The position numbers were made by a program, and so were the translations under genes. Source: Gallionellaceae bacterium (GTDB lineage Bacteria; Pseudomonadota; Gammaproteobacteria; Burkholderiales; Gallionellaceae). From it: a DNA stretch of 64,000 nt. Positions within the stretch are counted from its first letter, which is position 1. Every line of letters begins with the position of its first letter. The stretch covers positions 62,001 through 126,000 of the forward strand of contig JAVBYO010000002.1 in assembly GCA_030823955.1 (NCBI GenBank), in the 5' to 3' direction. Below, in pieces: positions 53,831-63,365 of the stretch. The notes under the pieces are model-generated. The model was not told where the DNA came from. It was given only the letters and a program-made list of their open reading frames with translations, and did not search any database.

Positions 53831-53867
53831 CTTATGCACATAGTTATCCACAGGATTTGTGCATAAG
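53831..53867. promoter_or_regulatory. Palindromic array of three DnaA boxes upstream of priA
   Basis: CTTATGCACA-TAGTTATCCACAGGATT-TGTGCATAAG: TTATGCACA (53832-53840), TTATCCACA (53844-53852), TGTGCATAA (53858-53866). Confidence 0.75.
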
Positions 53868-53937
53868 AAAAAATACCCATATCCATCAAGTGTATTGGCG
53901 AAATTCCACAGAATTCACCACAAAAAAAGCCATTAAC

Positions 53938-56118
53938 ATGCCCATAGTTCGAATCGCGCTGGATGTGCCTTTGTCAACCCTGTTCGATTATCTCGTCGGG
54001 GCGGATATCGCGGTCGAAACAGGCCAGCGCGTGCTGGTTCCGTTCGGGCGCAAACAGCTGGTGGGCATCGTGATGGAATTGTCGGAGGATTCCGATCTGG
54101 CAACGGATCGCATCAAGTCTATCGTGCGCGTGCTGGAAGATGTGCCGCCGTTGCCGGCTGAACTGCTGACATTGTTACGGTTTTGCAGCGAGTATTACCA
54201 TCATCCGCTGGGCATGACCGTTATGTCCGCGTTGCCGGCACGTTTGCGCGCGCAAGAAGTGGTCACAATAAAGCAGGAGTCGAGCTACCTTCTGTCGGAG
54301 CGGGGACGGATGCTCGATCTGGAAGAGTTCCCCAAGCGCCGCCAGGTACAGCGGCGCATCTTGCAGGCCTTGCATGAAGGCCCTGCCAGCGAAACGAAAT
54401 TGCGTGTGTTGTCGTCCAGTGTATCGGCCAATCTCAAGGTGCTGCTGGAAGAGGGCTGGGTGGAATGCAGCGTTGTACCGGAACTCGCACCCGAGGCGCA
54501 CGTCTTTAACGACGTTCACGTTTTATCCGAGGCCCAGCAGCGCGCGGTGGATGCCGTGGCCGCAGCGCGGGATTACCGCTGCTTCCTGTTGCACGGTATC
54601 ACCGGTAGCGGCAAGACCGAGGTGTATGTGCATCTGATGCAACAGGTGTTGCACCGCGGCGGACAGGTGTTGCTGTTGGTGCCCGAGATCAATCTCACGC
54701 CGCAATTGGAGCAGTATTTTCACGACCGTTTTCCCGATACCGAGCTGGCCAGTCTGCACAGCGGGCTAAGTGATGGCGAACGGGTAAAGAAATGGCTGCG
54801 CGCACAGTCTGGCCGCGCGCGTATCGTGCTCGGCACCCGGCTGGCGGTGTTCACCCCGCTGCCGCGACTCGGTCTGATCCTGGTGGATGAGGAGCATGAT
54901 GCCTCGTTCAAGCAACAGGACGGCCTGCGTTACTCGGCCCGCGATGTCGCCATCTTCCGCGCCAATCAGCGCGGAGTGCCCATCGTGCTGGGCTCCGCCA
55001 CACCGTCGCTGGAAAGTTACCACAATGCGCAAAGCGGGCGTTATCAACTGCTCAAGCTGGCGCAACGCGCAACCGAACAGGCACAATTACCGCAAGTGCG
55101 CTGCCTGAACATTGCGAATACACCGCTGCAGGACGGTCTCAGCCCAGCCATGCTGAGCGCACTGGAGCTGCGTCTGCAACGCAAAGAACAGAGCCTGGTG
55201 TTCATCAACCGTCGCGGTTATGCCCCGGTGCTGATGTGTACCGCCTGCGGCTGGCTGTCGGGTTGCACAAAATGCGCCGGCAAACTGGTGCTGCATCTGA
55301 AGGACCGCCGTTTACGTTGTCACCACTGCGGCCATCAGGAACGTGTACCCCATGCCTGTCCGGGTTGCGGCAACACCGATCTGCAGCCGGTCGGTATCGG
55401 TACGCAGCGTGTCGAAGAAGCGCTACGCACACACTTTCCGGCGGCGCGTATCTTGCGGGTGGACCGGGACAGCACGCGCAATAAAGGCGCGTGGAGTGTG
55501 ATGCGCAAACAGATCCACGATGAAGAGGTCGATATCCTGGTGGGAACCCAGATCCTGGCGAAAGGCCACGACTTCCCCAATCTGACGCTGGTCGGGGTGC
55601 TGAATCCGGACGGAGCGCTGTACAGTGCGGATTTTCGCGCCTCGGAAAAACTCTTTGCCCAGCTCGCGCAGGTGGCCGGCCGCGCCGGGCGCGCCGACAA
55701 GCCGGGAGAAGTATTGGTACAGACTGCCTTTCCCGACCACCCTTTATTCCGTGCATTGCGGGCGCATGATTTCGACACATGGGCGCAGATATTGCTAGCA
55801 GAGCGTCAGTCGGCGGACTTTCCGCCGTTCGCCTATCAGGTGTTGTTAAGTGCCGAAGGCAGGCAGGAACAGGAGGTATACACCTTCCTGCAACAGGCGC
55901 GCGGACAGGCGTTGCAATTGGCCATGCCGGTGGACGTGTATAGCGTGCTTCCATCCGCTTTGCCGAAGCGAGCGAACCACTTCCGCGCGCAACTGCTGGT
56001 GCAGAGTGACACCCGCAAAGCGCTACAGACATTCTTGCGAGTATGGAAGCCGTTACTGGATGGGTTGCCCGCGCAGAAGCTGCGTTGGTCGCTGGACATC
56101 GACCCGCTGGAATTTTAG
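53938..56118 (+). CDS. priA: Primosomal replication protein N' (PriA helicase)
   Basis: LLHGITGSGKTEVYVHLMQQVL, VDEEHDASFKQQDGLRYSARDVA, Cys-rich zinc region CTACGWLSGCTKC...CHHCGHQ. Confidence 0.97.
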   Translation: MPIVRIALDVPLSTLFDYLVGADIAVETGQRVLVPFGRKQLVGIVMELSEDSDLATDRIKSIVRVLEDVPPLPAELLTLLRFCSEYYHHPLGMTVMSALPARLRAQEVVTIKQESSYLLSERGRMLDLEEFPKRRQVQRRILQALHEGPASETKLRVLSSSVSANLKVLLEEGWVECSVVPELAPEAHVFNDVHVLSEAQQRAVDAVAAARDYRCFLLHGITGSGKTEVYVHLMQQVLHRGGQVLLLVPEINLTPQLEQYFHDRFPDTELASLHSGLSDGERVKKWLRAQSGRARIVLGTRLAVFTPLPRLGLILVDEEHDASFKQQDGLRYSARDVAIFRANQRGVPIVLGSATPSLESYHNAQSGRYQLLKLAQRATEQAQLPQVRCLNIANTPLQDGLSPAMLSALELRLQRKEQSLVFINRRGYAPVLMCTACGWLSGCTKCAGKLVLHLKDRRLRCHHCGHQERVPHACPGCGNTDLQPVGIGTQRVEEALRTHFPAARILRVDRDSTRNKGAWSVMRKQIHDEEVDILVGTQILAKGHDFPNLTLVGVLNPDGALYSADFRASEKLFAQLAQVAGRAGRADKPGEVLVQTAFPDHPLFRALRAHDFDTWAQILLAERQSADFPPFAYQVLLSAEGRQEQEVYTFLQQARGQALQLAMPVDVYSVLPSALPKRANHFRAQLLVQSDTRKALQTFLRVWKPLLDGLPAQKLRWSLDIDPLEF

Positions 56119-56183
56119 GCATCAACTCGCGCATCTCGGGGCGCGGCGTATAATGCACGCAATTCAATCGCATGGAGCAGGAC

Positions 56184-56927
56184 ATGAAAGAGATACAACG
56201 ATTCACCCTGGGAGATCTGGCATTGCCCACAAGGACCCTGTTCACCGGATACCTGTTGGCCGTCGGTCTTGGATTGCTGTTCGCGGGCGTGCAGATCATG
56301 CTTACCCACGGCATGGCGGACGGCAAGCTCGGCTTGTCTGTAGATGACATCGTATACAGTTATTATGGCAAACGTGACGGCTCCAAGCTGGTGAGCAAAC
56401 TCAACGGCTCGATGAAAGACAACGCACCGCCCGAAGTACGCCTGGCCCTGATCAAATGGGCGGAGAGCGGCGCGCCGCAGAACGAGTGGGAAGAGCGTAT
56501 CTCCATGGATGTGGATCAATACTGTTCGCCCTGTCATGCCAATGTGCCGGGACTGGCCGACATCAGCGACAAGGCAGTGATGGATACGATGACCGCAGTC
56601 GACAGTGGTGCAACCGTCTCTACCCTGACCCGCGTTTCGCATATCCACCTATTCGGCATCTCCTTCATCTTCTTCTTCGTGGGCTGGATATTCACCTACG
56701 CGACCGGATTCTCGCCGCGAACCAAAGCGATCCTGATTTTTACTCCGTTCGCCTTCCTGATCGTTGACATCCTGGCTTGGTGGCTGACCAAGTGGAGCCC
56801 CAACTTCGCATGGTTGGTCATCATCGGCGGTTTCGGCTACAGTATGGCCGCGACCGTGATGATATTCACCTCGTTGTACCAGATGTGGATCGCACCGTTG
56901 CGTACTGTGAAGACACCGGCAGCCTAG
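56184..56927 (+). CDS. Uncharacterised membrane protein with one CXXCH haem-binding motif
   Basis: N-terminal TM, soluble domain with QYCSPCHANVPG, then about three TM helices (HLFGISFIFFFVGWIFTYATG, ILIFTPFAFLIVDILAWW, WLVIIGGFGYSMAATVMIFTSLYQ). Confidence 0.8.
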   Translation: MKEIQRFTLGDLALPTRTLFTGYLLAVGLGLLFAGVQIMLTHGMADGKLGLSVDDIVYSYYGKRDGSKLVSKLNGSMKDNAPPEVRLALIKWAESGAPQNEWEERISMDVDQYCSPCHANVPGLADISDKAVMDTMTAVDSGATVSTLTRVSHIHLFGISFIFFFVGWIFTYATGFSPRTKAILIFTPFAFLIVDILAWWLTKWSPNFAWLVIIGGFGYSMAATVMIFTSLYQMWIAPLRTVKTPAA

Positions 56928-57030
56928 TTGTCGCGCCGGTGAGATGATTTGTTTACGGGATTGGGAGGGTATCTGTCGTTCGTAAGGTAAGGCCGGTTAT
57001 TTTTACAACACCAAACGGGAGGATGAGAAA

Positions 57031-57408
57031 ATGTCAAAGCAATCCATCGCAATCGTCGGACTAGGTAGGGTAGGTACGGTTTTTCTGGAGAAGTTGCTGG
57101 AACAGTCTGCAAAGGGCGTCAGCATCGTTGCAGTCGCAGAAAAAGGCGACACGGCGGGCACCAAGCTCGCCAAAGCACACGGCATAGAGAACCTGGACAT
57201 CGACCAATTGATTGCGCAGAGTGCAGGCATCGATATCCTGTTTGACCTGACCGGCTCGGCCGCAGTGCGCAAGGAGCTCCGGGAGAAACTGATGACATCG
57301 GCGAACCGCAATACCGTTATTGCCACCGAAAGTGTCGCGTTGCTGATCTGGGCGCTGATCTCCGAAGGCCATCAACTGCCCGAGGTTCATGCCAGAACCG
57401 GTTACTGA
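57031..57408 (+). CDS. Small Rossmann-type NAD(P)-binding protein
   Basis: QSIAIVGLGRVGTVFLEKLLEQ; DILFDLTGSAAVRKELREKL; 125 aa. Confidence 0.7.
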   Translation: MSKQSIAIVGLGRVGTVFLEKLLEQSAKGVSIVAVAEKGDTAGTKLAKAHGIENLDIDQLIAQSAGIDILFDLTGSAAVRKELREKLMTSANRNTVIATESVALLIWALISEGHQLPEVHARTGY

Positions 57409-57449
57409 TACCGCTCAACTTGCCGGCGCGTTGCGCGCCGGACAACACC

Positions 57450-58859
57450 ATGAAAGACCAAGATATAAATATTGCTCTGGCGGCAATAGTCGCCAGTGAC
57501 GGGATATTGACAGCACAAGCAGCCGCCCCTTTTTGCAAGGATTGGCGGGGAAGGTATGCCGGAGAAGCCCTGGCTGTCGTATTTCCCGCCGATACACGGC
57601 AGGTCAGCGAGGTGGTGAAGCTGTGTGTGGCCAATAACATCGCCATCGTGCCGCAGGGCGGCAACACCAGCCTGTGCGGCGCTTCGGTTCCGCTTGCAAA
57701 CGGTAGCAGGCAAGTCGTCATCAATCTCTCGCGTATGGATCGTATCCGTGCTGTCGATGCCATCAACTACACCATGACGGTGGAGGCGGGCTGCAAGCTC
57801 GCCGCGCTGTATGCTGCCGCAGAAGAGGCAGATCGCCTGTTCCCGCTCGGATTGACCGCCATCGCCCCGCATTGCGAGATCGGTGGCAATCTGTCCACCA
57901 ACGCCGGGGGTATCGGGGTGCTGCGTTATGGCAACGCGCGCGATCTGATGCTGGGGCTGGAAGTGGTGCTGCCGGACGGACGCATCTGGAACGGCCTGCG
58001 CAGGTTGCGTAAAGACAATACCGGCTACGACCTGAAGCATCTGTTCATCGGTGCAGAAGGTACACTGGGCATCATCACCGCCGCCGCACTCAAGCTCTAT
58101 CCCCGCCCGAGGTCAACCGCGACCGCCTGCATCGCGGTGCGGGATCCTGCCGAGGCCGTGTTATTGTTATCGCATCTGCGTGCCACTTGCGGCGACAAGA
58201 TCAGCGGTTTCGAGCTCATCTCCCGCTCCTGCCTCGATCTGGTATTGAAACATATCGATAATACCGCCGAGCCGTTCGCGCTACGGCATGAGTGGCTGGT
58301 TATCACCAAGTTGGCTGATGTGCTGCCGGCTCCGCTCGACGGTGTCTTGTCCGAAGCGTTGCGTACCTTCGGCGACGGGATCGCCGAATTTGAAGTCACC
58401 GCCGACGAGACGGCGGCGGAGCGCTGGTGGCGGATACGCAAAAACATCGCTGAAGCACAGAAGGCCGAAGGTATCAGCGTCAAACATGATGTCTCCGTGC
58501 CCATCAGTCATGTCGGGGAATTCATTACCCAGGCCAGTGCCGCCCTGCGTGCGGCTTATCCCGGTATCCGTATCGTCGCTTTCGGTCACCTCGGTGACGG
58601 TAACATCCATTACAACATCTCCATGCTGGATGCCGCGCGCAACGGCGCGTTCATCGCGCAGCACGAACATGAAGTCAATCGTATCGTGTACGGGGTCGTG
58701 GCCGGGCTGGACGGAAGTATCAGTGCCGAACACGGATTGGGTCAACTCAAGCGAGACGAGATCACCCACTACAAAAGCGCCCTGGAGCTGGAGCTGATGC
58801 GCAACATCAAACGCAGCTTGGATTCCGCCGGGTTGCTGAACCCAGGCAAGGTGATCTGA
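57450..58859 (+). CDS. FAD-binding oxidase (GlcD/D-lactate or D-2-hydroxyglutarate dehydrogenase-like)
   Basis: VPQGGNTSLCGASVPL, ISTNAGG-like LSTNAGGIGVLRYGNARDLMLGLEVVLPDG, C-terminal SAEHGLGQLKRDEI. Confidence 0.92.
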   Translation: MKDQDINIALAAIVASDGILTAQAAAPFCKDWRGRYAGEALAVVFPADTRQVSEVVKLCVANNIAIVPQGGNTSLCGASVPLANGSRQVVINLSRMDRIRAVDAINYTMTVEAGCKLAALYAAAEEADRLFPLGLTAIAPHCEIGGNLSTNAGGIGVLRYGNARDLMLGLEVVLPDGRIWNGLRRLRKDNTGYDLKHLFIGAEGTLGIITAAALKLYPRPRSTATACIAVRDPAEAVLLLSHLRATCGDKISGFELISRSCLDLVLKHIDNTAEPFALRHEWLVITKLADVLPAPLDGVLSEALRTFGDGIAEFEVTADETAAERWWRIRKNIAEAQKAEGISVKHDVSVPISHVGEFITQASAALRAAYPGIRIVAFGHLGDGNIHYNISMLDAARNGAFIAQHEHEVNRIVYGVVAGLDGSISAEHGLGQLKRDEITHYKSALELELMRNIKRSLDSAGLLNPGKVI

Positions 58860-59032
58860 CTCGCCCCGGTTCTGGAGCGGGTGCGTGGCGAGTGTTATAA
58901 TCGCCGCAGAATCCGGACGGAATCGGTCGCGTGCAAGATCTACGGTTCTGTCTCCCTTGTGCGCCCCCGCCCGATTATCTTGACGATCAACAGATCTGTC
59001 TGTGTGCAGCACCAATCAGCAAGGAAGTCATC

Positions 59033-60124
59033 ATGAGTCTCAAATGCGGTATTGTCGGTCTGCCTAATGTCGGCAAGTCCACCCTGTTCAACGCACTCAC
59101 CAAAGCCGGCATCGCAGCGGAGAACTATCCCTTCTGCACCATCGAGCCCAACGTCGGCATTGTCGAGGTGCCCGATCCGCGCATGGACGAGCTGGCCAAG
59201 ATCGTCAAACCGCAACGTATGCAGCCCGCTATTGTCGAGTTCGTTGACATCGCCGGTCTGGTTGCGGGCGCATCCAAGGGAGAGGGGTTGGGTAACCAGT
59301 TTCTTGCCAACATTCGTGAGACCGACGCCATCGTGAATGTGGTGCGCTGTTTTGATGATGAGAACGTGGTGCATGTGGCGGGCAAAGTCGATCCTCTGTC
59401 CGATATCGAAGTCATCCTTACCGAACTGGCGCTGGCCGACCTTGCCGTAGTTGAGCGCACCATCCAGCGCGATGGTAAAAAAGCCAAATCCGGAGACAAG
59501 GATGCGCAAAAGTTGATCTCGGTGCTGGAAAAGTTACTGCCGCACATGAACGAGGGCAAACCTGCGCGCACCTTCGGTCTCAGCGAAGAGGAAAAAGAGA
59601 TCATCAAGCCGCTGTGCCTGCTCACCATCAAGTCGGCGATGTATGTGGGCAACGTGCTGGAAGATGGTTTCGAGAACAACCCGCACCTTGATCGGCTGCG
59701 TGAACATGCGGCGAAAGAGGGCGCGCCTGTCGTGGCGCTGTGCGCCAAGATCGAAGCTGAGCTGGCCGATCTGGAAGATGCCGACAAGAAAGAATTCCTA
59801 GCCGATCTCGGTCTGGATGAACCCGGACTGAACAGGTTGATCCGTACCGGCTACGACTTGCTCGGTTTGCAGACCTATTTCACTGCGGGTGTGAAAGAAG
59901 TGCGTGCCTGGACCATCCACAAAGGCGATACCGCACCACAGGCGGCAGGTGTCATCCATACGGATTTTGAAAAGGGCTTCATTCGTGCCCAGACCATTTC
60001 TTATGCCGATTTCATTGCCTGCGGCGGCGAGGCGGGGGCCAAAGAGAAAGGCAAGATGCGGGTGGAGGGGAAAGACTACGTCGTGCAGGACGGCGACGTG
60101 ATGAACTTCCTGTTCAACGTCTAA
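59033..60124 (+). CDS. ychF: Redox-regulated ATPase YchF
   Basis: [41 protein letters not shown]-terminal [15 protein letters not shown]. Confidence 0.97.
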   Translation: MSLKCGIVGLPNVGKSTLFNALTKAGIAAENYPFCTIEPNVGIVEVPDPRMDELAKIVKPQRMQPAIVEFVDIAGLVAGASKGEGLGNQFLANIRETDAIVNVVRCFDDENVVHVAGKVDPLSDIEVILTELALADLAVVERTIQRDGKKAKSGDKDAQKLISVLEKLLPHMNEGKPARTFGLSEEEKEIIKPLCLLTIKSAMYVGNVLEDGFENNPHLDRLREHAAKEGAPVVALCAKIEAELADLEDADKKEFLADLGLDEPGLNRLIRTGYDLLGLQTYFTAGVKEVRAWTIHKGDTAPQAAGVIHTDFEKGFIRAQTISYADFIACGGEAGAKEKGKMRVEGKDYVVQDGDVMNFLFNV

Positions 60125-60167
60125 ACCGCGCTTCCCGGCATCTGGCGCAGATGCCGGGGTGCAAACA

Positions 60168-61022
60168 TCATTCGCCGTTCAGGAAGGCCAGCATGTCACC
60201 CTTGAGTTCGAGAAACTCCTGGGATGACATCTCGAAATGTTCGAGCACACTACTCTCGAACTGATGCCATTCAGCCTGATCCCTGACGTGCAGGTGTTCG
60301 TCAGTGATGTGTTCGGCCATGTGCACGATGCCGACCAGACTGCACACGATACCGCTGATGCTTTCGTCCGTGGAAGCAAAAATGGAGTCGTCGTGGTGAT
60401 GCAGGATGGCTTTGCTGATATGTCCGGGCAACATCCAGCTGCGCGTCAACATATGGCCCACCACGGTGTGCGAGGTGGAAAAGAGATCGTTCTCGACATC
60501 GCAGATCGGCTTGCCTTCTTTGCACTGGGTCATCACGGCCTGACGATAGTCCGGAAACTTCATCATCAGCACGGGGATGCCGCAATCGTGGAACAGGGCG
60601 GTGAGATAGGCATCATCCCGCGATAGATGCGGAAACCTTGCTGCGATCTTCTCGGCGATGGTGGCGGCCAGACTCGAGCGCTCCCAGAACTTGTCGAAAC
60701 TTTGTGAGCCGCCACCCAGACTCTGGCGCAGTGCGATGTTCTGCACCAGGTTCAGGGTGTTTTGCGCGCCCAGCACGCTGACAGCCTGGAACACCGAGTT
60801 CACTTTGCTTTTAAGTCCGATGAAGGGGGAGTTGGCCAGCTTGAGCAGGGGGGCGACGACGCCCGCATCCCGGCTGATCAAATGGGAGAGTTTCGCAAAA
60901 TCGGTGGATGGATGTTTCGCTTCGTGCATGATGGAAGTCAGCGAAGCCGGGCAGGGCGGGATCGAGATTCCCATCAACACATGTTCGGTAACATCTTTCG
61001 AAAGTTCAGAGTGCATTTTCAT
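60168..61022 (-). CDS. HDOD-domain protein
   Basis: IPPCPASLTSIMHEAKHPSTDFAKLSHLISRDAGVVAPLLKLANSPFIGLKSKVNSVFQAVSVLGAQNTLNLV. Confidence 0.92.
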   Translation of the reverse strand: MKMHSELSKDVTEHVLMGISIPPCPASLTSIMHEAKHPSTDFAKLSHLISRDAGVVAPLLKLANSPFIGLKSKVNSVFQAVSVLGAQNTLNLVQNIALRQSLGGGSQSFDKFWERSSLAATIAEKIAARFPHLSRDDAYLTALFHDCGIPVLMMKFPDYRQAVMTQCKEGKPICDVENDLFSTSHTVVGHMLTRSWMLPGHISKAILHHHDDSIFASTDESISGIVCSLVGIVHMAEHITDEHLHVRDQAEWHQFESSVLEHFEMSSQEFLELKGDMLAFLNGE

Positions 61023-61296
61023 TCCCGTTAAGCTGGCCAAGAATCGGTCTCCGACAGGGGCGCATCATGCACAAGCTGCGTTAAAGTCGCAAGCGCGCAG
61101 AATATCTAGTGCTAGGCCTATATATTCGGGCGAGCGAGTTGCCGCCGTGTACCTCGCCCAGTCTGTTACAATGCGTCGCACGGAGATCGCTTCAGTCTTG
61201 ATCCTCCGCTACCGAATCCGGTTCGTTTTCCCTCATTCAGCCTAAGACTGGCGCGCCGTTGGCGTGACAGGCCGATGTAATCAATAGAAAGTTCAT

Positions 61297-62643
61297 ATGT
61301 CATTTGCAGCGCTCGGCTTGTCCGAAGAAATCGTCCGCGCCGTTTCAGAACGCGGTTATACCGAACCAACCCCCATTCAGGCCCAGGCCATTCCGGTCAT
61401 CCTCAAAGGCGGCGACCTTATGGGCGGCGCACAGACCGGCACCGGCAAAACTGCCGGATTCACCCTGCCGCTGTTGCAACGCCTGATGGGAAAACCTGTT
61501 GCAGGCAAAGCATTTATTCGCGCGCTAGTGCTCACTCCCACGCGCGAACTCGCCGCCCAAGTGGAAGAAAGCGTGCGCGAATACGGCAAATATTTGCCGC
61601 TCCGTTCCATGATGATGTTCGGCGGCGTGAACATCAATCCGCAGATCAAACAACTGCATGGCCGCGTGGATATTCTGGTGGCGACACCGGGCCGCCTGCT
61701 TGACCATTTGCAACAAAAGACCGTCGATCTGTCGCATGTCGAGATCCTGGTGCTGGACGAAGCGGATCGTATGCTGGACATGGGTTTCATCCGCGATATC
61801 AAAAAGATCCTCGCCGTGTTGCCCAAGCAACGCCAGAACCTGCTGTTCTCCGCCACCTTCTCCGACGAGATCAAGTTGCTGGCCGATGGTCTGCTCACCA
61901 ATCCGGCGCTGATCGAAGTCGCGCGCCGCAATCAAGCCAACGAACTGATCGAGCAGCGCGTGTACCCGGTAGACCGCGAACGCAAGCGCGCACTGCTCAC
62001 GCACCTCATCAAAGAGCACAACTGGTTCCAGGTGTTGGTGTTCACTCGCACCAAACACGGTGCCAATAATCTGGCCGAGTTCCTGAACAAGGACGGCATC
62101 TCTGCGATGGCCATTCACGGTAACAAGAGCCAGGCAGCACGTACCCGCGCCCTGGCCGAATTCAAGACCGGCAAACTGCAAGTGTTGTGCGCCACCGACA
62201 TCGCCGCACGCGGTATCGATATCAGCGAATTGCCGCACGTGGTGAACTACGAGTTGCCCAACGTGGCGGAAGACTACGTGCACCGTATCGGGCGTACCGG
62301 ACGGGCCGGTAGCAACGGCGAAGCCAGTTCGCTGGTATGTATCGATGAACATAAGCTGTTGCACGATATTGAGCGCCTCACCAAACGCGAAATCCCGGTG
62401 GTGCAGATTCCCGGTTTCGAGCCCGACCCGCGCATCAAGGCGGAGCCTATCCTCAACGGGCAGAATCGCGGCGGCGGCGGACAACGGCAGGGCCAGGGGC
62501 GCAGCCAGCCCCGTTCGGGTGGCGGACAAGCCCGCACCGGCGGTGCACCGCGCACTGGTACGGGCGGCAAGCCGGCGGGTGGACACGGCGCAGGTCGCGG
62601 TGCCGCTCCGGTGTTGCACCGTTCCGGCGGGCGCGGACGCTGA
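61297..62643 (+). CDS. rhlE: DEAD-box RNA helicase, RhlE-like, with Gly/Gln/Arg-rich tail
   Basis: [46 protein letters not shown]; tail [20 protein letters not shown]. Confidence 0.95.
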   Translation: MSFAALGLSEEIVRAVSERGYTEPTPIQAQAIPVILKGGDLMGGAQTGTGKTAGFTLPLLQRLMGKPVAGKAFIRALVLTPTRELAAQVEESVREYGKYLPLRSMMMFGGVNINPQIKQLHGRVDILVATPGRLLDHLQQKTVDLSHVEILVLDEADRMLDMGFIRDIKKILAVLPKQRQNLLFSATFSDEIKLLADGLLTNPALIEVARRNQANELIEQRVYPVDRERKRALLTHLIKEHNWFQVLVFTRTKHGANNLAEFLNKDGISAMAIHGNKSQAARTRALAEFKTGKLQVLCATDIAARGIDISELPHVVNYELPNVAEDYVHRIGRTGRAGSNGEASSLVCIDEHKLLHDIERLTKREIPVVQIPGFEPDPRIKAEPILNGQNRGGGGQRQGQGRSQPRSGGGQARTGGAPRTGTGGKPAGGHGAGRGAAPVLHRSGGRGR

Positions 62644-62763
62644 TGCTCCCTTCCCCCGCAGGCGGGGGAAGGGCTGGGGATGAGGGGCGGTCGTTACCAT
62701 CCAAACAGGCTGAAACCTACCGTCCCTCACCCCAACCCCTCTCCCGCTTGCGGGAGAGGGGCT
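62643..62763. repeat. REPIN-like pair of inverted REP palindromes
   Basis: CTTCCCCCGCAGGCGGGGGAAGGGCTGGGGATGAGGG ... CCCTCACCCCAACCCCTCTCCCGCTTGCGGGAGAGGGG. Confidence 0.75.
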
Positions 62764-62778
62764 CAATGGAGCTCCAAA

Positions 62779-63351
62779 ATGAACTCAACTGTAACCAACG
62801 AAGAAGCCATCGCCGCCACCAAGCTGTGGCTTGAGCGCGCGGTGATCGGCCTCAACTTGTGCCCGTTCGCCAAGGGCGTACACGTCAAGAACCAAGTGCG
62901 CTATGTGGTGAGTGCCGCGCAAACGCCAGAGGAATTATTGGCGGACGTACTGAGTGAATTCGAAGTGTTGGCAGAAGCCGGTCGCGAAGAGATCGACACC
63001 ATCCTGCTCATCCATCCGCACGTGCTCACTGACTTTCTTGACTACAACGACTTTCTTGAAGTCGTGGATGCCGCTCTGGAGGATGTCGATCTCGCGGGCG
63101 TGCTTCAAGTCGCCAGCATGCACCCGCAGTACCAGTTCGCCGACACCGAACTGGACGACATCACCAACTACACCAACCGCTCGCCCTACCCGACACTGCA
63201 CATTCTGCGCGAAGAAAGCATAGATGAAGCCGTGGCCGCATTCCCCGAAGCCGAAATGATTTTTGAAAAGAACATCGAGACCATGCAGAAGCTCGGGCAT
63301 GAGGGATGGAATGCACTCGGGCTGGCGGAAGTGCAACGATATAAAAAATGA
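62779..63351 (+). CDS. DUF1415-domain protein
   Basis: AIAATKLWLERAVIGLNLCPFAKGVHVKNQVRYVVS; ASMHPQYQFADTELDDITNYTNRSPYPTLHILREES. Confidence 0.88.
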   Translation: MNSTVTNEEAIAATKLWLERAVIGLNLCPFAKGVHVKNQVRYVVSAAQTPEELLADVLSEFEVLAEAGREEIDTILLIHPHVLTDFLDYNDFLEVVDAALEDVDLAGVLQVASMHPQYQFADTELDDITNYTNRSPYPTLHILREESIDEAVAAFPEAEMIFEKNIETMQKLGHEGWNALGLAEVQRYKK

Positions 63352-63365
63352 AGTAGGGTGTTGAT

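Noticed and set aside
60130-60160. Strong intrinsic terminator after ychF (CCCGGCATCTGGCGCAGATGCCGGG)
   Set aside because: Good stem but no T-tract on either strand, so kept out of the feature list.
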